From positions 1,066,702 through 1,130,701 of the forward strand of contig NZ_LMQN01000015.1 of NCBI RefSeq assembly GCF_001425355.1: 64,000 nt of DNA, given 5' to 3'. The stretch comes from Chryseobacterium sp. Leaf405 (GTDB lineage Bacteria > Bacteroidota > Bacteroidia > Flavobacteriales > Weeksellaceae). Positions 59,228 to 64,000 of this stretch are shown in pieces. The first letter of the stretch is position 1. Every line of letters begins with the position of its first letter. The notes under the pieces are model-generated. The model made no database searches. It had not been told where the DNA came from and worked only from the letters and a program-made list of their open reading frames with translations. The translations under genes and the position numbers were made by a program.

Positions 59228-60295
59228 ATGAAAAATATTTTACTTACCTTAATATTCAGCACAATTGGTTTCAATTTTTCTTTTGCTCAAACTGAAGCCA
59301 AAATTGACAGTATAATACAGACAGAATTTAAAGATCACAATGCTCCGGGCGGAGTTGTTCTTGTTTCAAAAAAAGGAAAGATTATTTACGAGAAAGCTTT
59401 TGGAAAAGCTAATTTGGAATTAAACGTGGATATGACTCCAAAAAACGTTTTTCAGATTGGCTCCATGACCAAACAATTTACGGCTGTTTCTATTTTAATT
59501 CTTGAATCTCAGGGGAAATTAAATGTAAATGATCCTGTTTCAAAATATATTCCAGATTATCCTTCGGGAAATTCTATTACGATTCATCAGCTTTTAACAC
59601 ATACTTCAGGCATCAAAGATTTTACAAAAATGAAATCTATTTCAGAAATTGCCCAGAAAGAAATGTCTCCAAAAATGATGGTTGATTTCTTTAAAAATGA
59701 ACCTGTTGATTTTAAACCGGGAGAAAAATTTGATTATAACAATTCCGGCTATGTTTTGCTTGGACATTTAATTGAACAAATTACGGGTGAAAAATATGAA
59801 GATTTTATCAGGAAAAATATCTTTGAAAAAGCTGGGATGGATAATTCTTTTTACGCTTCAGACAGGAAAATAATTAAGAACAGGGCTTACGGATATCACC
59901 AGAAAAGTGATGGTTATGTTAATAAAACGGTGATTAATTTTAGTGTTCCGTTTGCTTCAGGATCGCTGATGTCTACAGTAGAAGATATGTTGAAATGGCA
60001 AAATGTACTCAATAAAAATATTATTTTGAATAAGGAAGAGGGTAAAAAAGCTTTCACAAAATATCACCTTAATAACAGTGAAGAATATACCTATGGCTAC
60101 GGATGGCATTTGAAAGATATAGACGGAATCTCTACAAGAGAGCATGGAGGAAGTATTTTTGGCTTTAAATCGATGGGTGTTTATATTCCGGATGAGGATA
60201 TTTATGTAATAGGATTCAGTAATTGTGATTGCCATTCGCCTACACAGATTACGAGAGATATTGCTAAATTGGTTTTGATTAACTCAAATAAATAA
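59228..60295 (+). CDS. Serine beta-lactamase-like hydrolase (class C/PBP4*-type)
   Basis: About 355 residues from the ATG at 59228 (signal MKNILLTLIFSTIGFNFSFAQ). The active site follows the beta-lactamase/D-peptidase pattern: S79-M-T-K82 (GSMTKQFTA), the Tyr-Asn element Y170-N-N172 (FDYNNSGY) and HGG in the KTG position (HGGSIFGF). It lacks the core sequence of true AmpC enzymes, so esterase or D-aminopeptidase activity is as likely as penicillin hydrolysis. The frame is open from 59180, but the signal peptide supports this start. Confidence 0.87.
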   Translation: MKNILLTLIFSTIGFNFSFAQTEAKIDSIIQTEFKDHNAPGGVVLVSKKGKIIYEKAFGKANLELNVDMTPKNVFQIGSMTKQFTAVSILILESQGKLNVNDPVSKYIPDYPSGNSITIHQLLTHTSGIKDFTKMKSISEIAQKEMSPKMMVDFFKNEPVDFKPGEKFDYNNSGYVLLGHLIEQITGEKYEDFIRKNIFEKAGMDNSFYASDRKIIKNRAYGYHQKSDGYVNKTVINFSVPFASGSLMSTVEDMLKWQNVLNKNIILNKEEGKKAFTKYHLNNSEEYTYGYGWHLKDIDGISTREHGGSIFGFKSMGVYIPDEDIYVIGFSNCDCHSPTQITRDIAKLVLINSNK

Positions 60296-60379
60296 AGCAA
60301 AATAGTTTCAAACTAGTTTAAAATCAAAATAAATAATAAAATAGGACATATATCTTTTGTGTAAAAAAATAAAAAGCCC

Positions 60380-60387
60380 TACTTTTG
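60380..60387 (+). promoter_or_regulatory. Probable promoter of the His-tailed membrane protein gene
   Basis: TACTTTTG (-7 consensus) at 60380-60387 with TTTG at 60356-60359, a 20-base spacer, 19 bases before the start codon. Confidence 0.6.
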
Positions 60388-60406
60388 CCTAAAATCTATA
60401 AGAAAA

Positions 60407-60703
60407 ATGATAACGATTTTATCAGCATTTTGGCCGTTTTACCAGTTCCTTTGGACTATTTTCTTCATTACAATGTTCTTGGTGGGGTTCTGGTGTATTT
60501 TCATGTTCTTCGGATTGGTAATTCCTATGTGGTTGACTGAAGGTTTGAAAGAGTATTTTGGAAAAATTAAACCTTTTGATCCTGAGGATATTAGAAGCAA
60601 AATGGTTTACGAGCAGGAAGGAGTAGAGGTTATCTACAACGAGCCGAAAGGTCACGGTCCTTTTATACATGACCACAGCCACGATAGTCACGGACATCAT
60701 TAA
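60407..60703 (+). CDS. Small membrane protein with His-rich tail
   Basis: A 98-residue protein. A hydrophobic segment occupies about 10-45 (FLWTIFFITMFLVGFWCIFMFFGLVIPMWL), and the polar C-terminal half ends in a run of histidines (FIHDHSHDSHGHH). The histidine tail could bind a transition metal. No family is recognised. It is a single-gene unit with its own promoter and a terminator at 60768. Confidence 0.7.
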   Translation: MITILSAFWPFYQFLWTIFFITMFLVGFWCIFMFFGLVIPMWLTEGLKEYFGKIKPFDPEDIRSKMVYEQEGVEVIYNEPKGHGPFIHDHSHDSHGHH

Positions 60704-60767
60704 TTGATTGTCATTACTTTTTCACCTGAATTCTGAAAAAGTAATATCAAAGCAAAACAACATATAT

Positions 60768-60799
60768 AAAACCACTTAATTATTTTAAGTGGTTTTTAC
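60768..60799. terminator. Bidirectional terminator
   Basis: A perfect 12-bp stem AAAACCACTTAA / TTAAGTGGTTTT with a 5-base loop and flanking A/T tracts, between the His-tailed gene and the convergent AraC gene. Confidence 0.92.
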
Positions 60800-60803
60800 T
60801 TTT

Positions 60804-61724
60804 TTACCCCAATCGAAGTTTTTCCGGTGAAACTCCGAATTTTTTCTTAAATGCTCTTGTAAAGTTTTGCACGTATTCGTAACCGCATTCAATGGCGATT
60901 TCTTTAATCATGATATTTTTATCGATAATCAGTTTTTTAGCTTTAAGCATTCTGAGTTCCGAAATATAATCGCTCACGGTAATATGGTATTGTGCCTTAA
61001 ATTCTTTTCGTATTTTATTCTGATTGATTCCGATGATTTTTCCGATTTCCTCCACTTTTATGTTTTTGTGATAGTTTTCGTCCACAAATTTTTTAATCAT
61101 TGCCGGAGTTTGTGGAGTTTCCTTTATGATATTTTTTTCATTGAATTGTTCGAAAATTAATATCAGAAGTTTAATAATTTTAGCTTCAATAAATAATTTC
61201 TGCATCACTCCTTTTCGGGAATATCCTGTAATTTCACGTAATATCATATGCATTTCCACTGTCATATGAGGCGGTGTCTGCTTGTGGAGAAAAATATAAT
61301 TATTTTTTATCATACTTTCCAGAATGTCAGAACTTTCTTTATTGGAATCAGGATTAATAAGGTTGAATATATAATCATATCCTATTTGAATCTGAAGATA
61401 TTTTAAAACTTCCTGATGCTCCGTCCAGAGTTCTGCTACACTTTCTTCTGAAGAATAATGAAGGATGTATTGGTTTTTTTTAAATAAAAGATTGATGCCA
61501 CAATCATTAGCTTCCAGATGAATATTTGGGCTTAGCAGAAAGAGAAGGTTAAAACTCGATTTGCTTTCGATCATGCTCGACTTTTGAAACTTTTCTGTCA
61601 CAAAGTCCTCGTGAAAAATAACTTTTATATCCTCCGATCTGAATAACAATCCTCTTTTTACATGTTTCATCATACTCCCTGATTTTGTATTCATAAATAG
61701 TGTTATTGTAAAAAAAGCCTGCAT
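60804..61724 (-). CDS. AraC-family transcriptional regulator
   Basis: A 306-residue regulator. The C-terminal 100 residues hold the two helix-turn-helix units (KVEEIGKIIGINQNKIRKEFKAQYHITVSDYISELRMLKAKKLI, then KEIAIECGYEYVQNFTRAFKKKFGVSPEKLRLG). The N-terminal 190 residues are helical with no recognisable cupin core. The start is uncertain: later Met codons at about residues 11, 18 and 19 are also possible. It stands divergent from the FISUMP protein gene. Confidence 0.88.
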   Translation of the reverse strand: MQAFFTITLFMNTKSGSMMKHVKRGLLFRSEDIKVIFHEDFVTEKFQKSSMIESKSSFNLLFLLSPNIHLEANDCGINLLFKKNQYILHYSSEESVAELWTEHQEVLKYLQIQIGYDYIFNLINPDSNKESSDILESMIKNNYIFLHKQTPPHMTVEMHMILREITGYSRKGVMQKLFIEAKIIKLLILIFEQFNEKNIIKETPQTPAMIKKFVDENYHKNIKVEEIGKIIGINQNKIRKEFKAQYHITVSDYISELRMLKAKKLIIDKNIMIKEIAIECGYEYVQNFTRAFKKKFGVSPEKLRLG

Positions 61725-61773
61725 CAGATAATCGATAGTTTGATAATGATAAGTAAGAATTTCAGATGTCAGC

Positions 61774-61781
61774 TAATTTTG
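61774..61781 (+). promoter_or_regulatory. Probable -7 element of the FISUMP protein gene
   Basis: TAATTTTG followed by CACA, 46 bases before the start codon, in the divergent gap with the AraC gene. Confidence 0.5.
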
Positions 61782-61826
61782 CACAAAAATAAATATAATT
61801 TAGAATAAATAAAAATAATAATCGTT

Positions 61827-63911
61827 ATGTTTAAAAATTTATATTCTGTTATAACTAAAATCAGCATTGGAGCTATTGTGGTATCGGTTACAGGAAATAA
61901 TTTTGCTACTGCACAACAATGGCAAAATGTAGGTTCTTCTGAAAATGTATCTGCAGGAGGAAGCAGTTATAATAATTTATTGGTTGATAATGTAGGAAAT
62001 TACTATCTGTCTTACTATGATGTCTCGGTTGGCAAAGGATCTGTTCAGAAGTTTGACGGTACAAATTGGTCGTACGTCGGTGGAAGTGCCGGAATTACAA
62101 ACAGTTTTGCAACTTTTAATTCGTTGTCAATAAATGCGGCAGGCAATAGTCTTTATTATACAAATCAAGGAACGGGACTGGAAGTTCGTCAGTTTAACGG
62201 TGTTTCTTGGACGCAGTTGCAAAGTCCAGTAACAAGTACAATTAATTATCAGGCATCCGCGGTTTCATCTTCAAATGTTTTGTTTACGTATTCAATTCAT
62301 AATTCGGGAACGGTTCAGCGTTATGTAAACGGAGCTTGGGAACAAGTTGGAAATACGGGATTTTCTAACGGAGCAGCTTTTGCAGAAATGGTAATCGGAT
62401 CAAATAATAAGGTGTATACTTGTAATTTATCCGGCGGAGTAAGGGTTTACGAAAATTCTACGAATGCAGGTACATCCGACAATTGGAATTTAGTGGGTGG
62501 AAATATTGTTGATGCTGCGACTTCCGGTGAACAGTATACGTCTGATATTGCTATTGATGCGAATAATAATTTATATGTTGCGTATGTTTCAAACTCAGCA
62601 AACGGAACAAAATTAAATGTTAAAAAATTTGACGGAACTTCTTGGATTCAGGTTGGAAACCCATATTTTTCTACAGGGAAAGTTCAGCATGTTGCACTCG
62701 CTGTTACTGCGGCAGGAGATCCTTATGTTGTAGCAAGCCGTTGGGAAAATGATGATTTATTAAAAAATACAGCATATAAATTAGACAATACAACAAATAC
62801 TTGGGGAACTTTCGGAGGAGATTTTATTTCTGACGGTCAGGCGATGTATAATGATGTTGTGGTAGATAATGTTAATAATTATTTGGTATTGGCATATTCT
62901 CAAGGAACCACAAGAGTGAAGAGAATTGCATTACCGGTTCCGCCTCAGACTTGTACCAATACAGATCCGGGAAATAATACAGGTGATTTGGGTTGTATAA
63001 CCTTCAATTACAGAGGTCAGTCGGTAACGTATACAACAGTAAGAGGTGCAGACGGGAAAATCTGGCTTCAGCAAAATTTAGGAAGTACAAAAGTGGCGAC
63101 TTCTCTTACAGATGAAGATTCTTACGGAGATCTTTTCCAGTGGGGAAGGTGGGATGACGGTCATCAAAAAAGAAATTCTACATTAATCGCTGCTCCTTCA
63201 GCAAATGATCCATCGGGATTAGCCGGAGGTAGTGCTTCTTTTTATTCTGCAGGTTATAATTCTTCATCAAACTGGTGGAAAAATGGGATAACTTCGGATA
63301 AATGGGAGGCTGAAAATGCTGCTGCTTCAACCTCAACAAACGGGGCTGATCCTTGTCGGGCAATTGCTGCAAACTGGAGGCTTCCGAATGTTGATGAAAT
63401 AAATGCTGCCATGACTGCTGAAAATATTACTGAATTTAATTCTGCTCTTTCAAGCAATTTAAAATTAGTTCCTGCAGGAATGAAAGATTATAACGGAATT
63501 TTCTCTCCGGGAACCAGATTATATCTTTGGTCTTCATCTTCATCTTCGTATACAGGAAACGGTCAGCATTTATACATCAGTCAGTTTTCTACTTTAACCA
63601 ATAGTGCGGGAAGAGATGCCGGTATGTCGGTAAGATGCATTAAAGACATTACAATGGGTTTAGGTACTAACGATATTAAAAAGACGATAACGGTAGGAGT
63701 ATACCCAAATCCAACCAATGCAATTTTAAATATTAAAACAGATACTGCAATTGATACTGTAAATGTGACCAATGTGGTCGGTCAGAGAATTAATACGATT
63801 AAGTTTTCTAATAACCAGATTAATATGCAGGGACTTCCAAACGGAATGTATATCGTAGAATTATTCTTAAAAAACGGACAGAAAATTTCTAAAAAAGTGA
63901 TTAAAAATTAG
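61827..63911 (+). CDS. T9SS-exported protein with repeated beta-propeller-like region and FISUMP domain
   Basis: A 694-residue secreted protein (signal peptide ends FATAQ). Residues about 30-370 contain repeated units of the type FDGTSWIQVGNPYFS...VALAVTAAGDPYVVA, a propeller-like layout. A FISUMP (Fibrobacter succinogenes major paralogous) domain follows at about 385-605 (FNYRGQSVTYTTVRGADGKIWLQQNLG, DEDSYGDLFQWGRWDDGHQ, WRLPNVDEINAAM, LYLWSSSSSSYTG, SVRCIKD). A type A T9SS sorting domain ends it (about 622-694, VGVYPNPTNAILNI to KNGQKISKKVIKN). It is likely anchored on or released from the surface. Ligand unknown. Confidence 0.85.
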   Translation: MFKNLYSVITKISIGAIVVSVTGNNFATAQQWQNVGSSENVSAGGSSYNNLLVDNVGNYYLSYYDVSVGKGSVQKFDGTNWSYVGGSAGITNSFATFNSLSINAAGNSLYYTNQGTGLEVRQFNGVSWTQLQSPVTSTINYQASAVSSSNVLFTYSIHNSGTVQRYVNGAWEQVGNTGFSNGAAFAEMVIGSNNKVYTCNLSGGVRVYENSTNAGTSDNWNLVGGNIVDAATSGEQYTSDIAIDANNNLYVAYVSNSANGTKLNVKKFDGTSWIQVGNPYFSTGKVQHVALAVTAAGDPYVVASRWENDDLLKNTAYKLDNTTNTWGTFGGDFISDGQAMYNDVVVDNVNNYLVLAYSQGTTRVKRIALPVPPQTCTNTDPGNNTGDLGCITFNYRGQSVTYTTVRGADGKIWLQQNLGSTKVATSLTDEDSYGDLFQWGRWDDGHQKRNSTLIAAPSANDPSGLAGGSASFYSAGYNSSSNWWKNGITSDKWEAENAAASTSTNGADPCRAIAANWRLPNVDEINAAMTAENITEFNSALSSNLKLVPAGMKDYNGIFSPGTRLYLWSSSSSSYTGNGQHLYISQFSTLTNSAGRDAGMSVRCIKDITMGLGTNDIKKTITVGVYPNPTNAILNIKTDTAIDTVNVTNVVGQRINTIKFSNNQINMQGLPNGMYIVELFLKNGQKISKKVIKN

Positions 63912-63935
63912 AGTTCATATTACATTAGATTTATT

Positions 63936-63967
63936 AAAGATGGGCTGTCCTCACGGGCAGTCTTTTT
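63936..63967 (+). terminator. Probable terminator after the FISUMP protein gene
   Basis: AAAGA...CTGTCC TCAC GGGCAG TCTTTTT forms a stem (with one or two wobbles) closed by a TCAC loop and a T run, 25 bases after the stop. Confidence 0.65.
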
Positions 63968-64000
63968 ATTTTATATGTAACCTTAAATCTGATATGATAA

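Noticed and set aside
59228-60295. Clinical-type class C beta-lactamase (AmpC)
   Set aside because: The SxxK, Tyr-Asn and HGG motifs are general for the wider serine hydrolase family, and the AmpC-specific sequence is not present, so only a family-level call is made.
1-64000. CRISPR array, transposase, prophage or toxin-antitoxin module
   Set aside because: No spaced repeats of 25-40 bases, no transposase or integrase genes and no paired toxin-antitoxin genes were seen in reading both strands.

Overview
This AT-rich 64-kb window is chromosomal DNA from a member of the Bacteroidota, most likely a Chryseobacterium-like flavobacterium (Weeksellaceae). The evidence is the recurrent TAnnTTTG promoter element, two secreted proteins with C-terminal type IX secretion (T9SS) sorting domains, many flavobacterial families (DUF5686, DUF5687, DUF4835, an extended L21, LptE next to a sigma-54 activator) and short Gly-Gly-leader peptides of the Chryseobacterium 'bacteriocin-like' type. 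Genus-level placement is inference. No phage, insertion sequence, CRISPR array or rRNA operon was seen. Most of the window is housekeeping, with small accessory patches.

Layout. 1-3.5 kb (minus): a two-component pair cut by the window edge, a VOC protein and uvrB. 3.7-5.1 kb: a secreted PNGase F-like deglycosidase with a T9SS tail. 5.1-7.4 kb: a BlaI repressor and BlaR1-type M56 peptidase pair with a palindromic operator. 7.4-15 kb: PQQ-type sugar dehydrogenase lipoprotein, a PatB-like aminotransferase and flavin monooxygenase pair, DUF502, miaE, a small membrane protein, an acyltransferase and a zinc protease lipoprotein. 15-16.4 kb: rplU-rpmA and two tandem Cys-rich Gly-Gly-leader peptides. 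16.4-21.5 kb: a DUF5686 outer-membrane protein, two duplicated tRNA-Asn genes, rseP and a small outer-membrane protein.

21.6-32 kb: nitrilase-family amidase, thioredoxin, a CstB-like persulfide dioxygenase, a HerA-like ATPase, a DEDDh exonuclease with a decayed GIY-YIG-like region, a short Lys-rich leader ORF plus terminator directly before lysA, and a poxB-MFS pair. 32-41 kb: three tandem proteins resembling the TonB C-terminal domain, miaB, a sigma-54 activator, a membrane protein, lptE and a very acidic repeat protein. 41-49.7 kb: DUF4126, rnpA, tcdA-TatD, a TetR regulator, then bamD-rpoZ-coaBC-DUF4835-recN.

49.9-55.5 kb: a DUF5687/ABC ATPase pair, a Dyp peroxidase, and an ECF sigma / predicted anti-sigma / outer-membrane protein operon. 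55.5-64 kb: class II and class I fumarases facing away from each other, a serine beta-lactamase-like hydrolase whose promoter sits inside an 18-bp inverted repeat, a small His-tailed membrane protein, an AraC regulator, and a T9SS-exported FISUMP-domain protein.

Themes. The cell envelope recurs: BamD, LptE, RseP, DUF5686, M56/TonB-domain proteins, an ECF operon and T9SS cargo. The best candidates for undescribed biology are the paired Gly-Gly-leader peptides, the possible lysA attenuator, the TonB-domain gene trio, and the divergent PNGase F homologue.
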